The position numbers and the translations under genes were made by a program. A DNA stretch of 43,892 bases, taken from Beroe ovata. Its lineage: Eukaryota > Ctenophora > Nuda > Beroida > Beroidae. The notes below the pieces were generated by a model. It had not been told where the DNA came from. It saw nothing but the letters and a program-made list of their open reading frames with translations, and did not search any database. Each line of letters begins with the position of its first letter. Position 1 is the first letter of the stretch. Positions 43,556-43,892 of this stretch are shown here, one piece after another. The stretch lies in NCBI GenBank assembly GCA_946803715.1, contig CAMPET010000051.1, positions 317,745 to 361,636 on the forward strand, written 5' to 3'.

Positions 43556-43892
43556 TTTCCCTCCTGACACAACTTCACTGACACCAGTTTCCTTGACAGC
43601 ACTTTTTCTCTTGACACAACTTTCCTTCACATCAGTTCCCTTCGACAGCACTTTTGCAGCCAGAGATGACTTTTCTTATCGACAATTCCCTTGGAAGCAC
43701 TTGTCCAACGCCACTTTCCTTCACACCACTTTTCTTGGCACCAGTTTCTCAGACAGCACTTTCACCTTGACACCACATTTCCTGAAATCAGTTTCCCTAA
43801 CAGCACTTTTTCTTTTGACACCACTTCTCTTGACACCAGTTGTCTCAACATCACATTTCCTCCTGACACCACATTTCTTGACACCAGTTCCA
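43556..43892 (+). repeat. TTGACACCACTTT repeat field, part 2
   Basis: It resumes the TTGACACCACTTTTC / TGACAGCACTTT units and runs to the window edge. Confidence 0.85.

Overview
The window is eukaryotic genomic DNA, most likely from an early-branching marine animal; a sponge is my best guess, but no marker in the sequence settles it. The reasons are: multi-exon genes with short GT..AG introns in strict phase, animal-type gene families (Nup133, SV2/SLC22-like transporter, DRAK/STK17-type kinase, FUT8-like fucosyltransferase, pyruvate dehydrogenase kinase), and abundant micro- and minisatellites. It is a scaffold joined from contigs: there is one 303-base N gap in a CA repeat and several single-n joins, two of which are flanked by near-identical 0.7-0.9 kb copies that look like unmerged haplotype ends.

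Layout. 1-2.7 kb: an intact, apparently intronless gene for a secreted four-EF-hand protein on the + strand. 4.2-5.7 kb, minus strand: the N-lobe and first half of the C-lobe of a DRAK/STK17-like kinase, six exons, with no recognisable 3' end. 6.5-11.6 kb, minus strand: eleven exons of a Nup133 nucleoporin covering the end of the beta-propeller and the whole alpha-helical part to the stop codon; its last exon is partly duplicated across a contig join. 11.6-13.6 kb: a 33-bp palindrome-containing minisatellite with a higher-order duplication of about 0.9 kb. 14.4-19.1 kb: a decayed gag/protease retroelement (minus strand), a 14-bp minisatellite inside it, and nested dispersed repeats. 19.3-20.4 kb: an intronless FUT8-like (GT23) fucosyltransferase without SH3 domain. 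20.4-24.8 kb: gene-poor, with short arrays and a hairpin element.

24.8-27.7 kb, minus strand: a thioredoxin-domain locus with one unfamiliar 5' exon (two N-glycosylation sequons, several cysteines) followed by two tandem three-exon thioredoxin cassettes. Both cassettes have a phase-compatible acceptor, so the 5' exon could be spliced to either. This is the most interesting arrangement in the window. 28.5-28.9 kb: a 111-bp tandem array. 29-34.3 kb: no gene recognised, many microsatellites. 34.35-38.74 kb, + strand: a complete twelve-exon MFS transporter of the SV2/SVOP/SLC22 type (751 aa) with a polyglutamine-rich cytoplasmic N-terminus and a cysteine-rich loop between TM7 and TM8. 39-39.5 kb: hairpin elements, including a perfect 43-nt palindrome. 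40.8-42.0 kb, + strand: the first five exons of a mitochondrial pyruvate dehydrogenase kinase, cut before its ATP-binding core. The remainder is a repeat field built on a TGACACCAC/TGACAGCAC motif.

The genes are unrelated housekeeping and surface/secretory genes; I see no operon-like functional grouping. Exon calls come from reading splice junctions and phases by eye; family calls come from motif recognition without database search.
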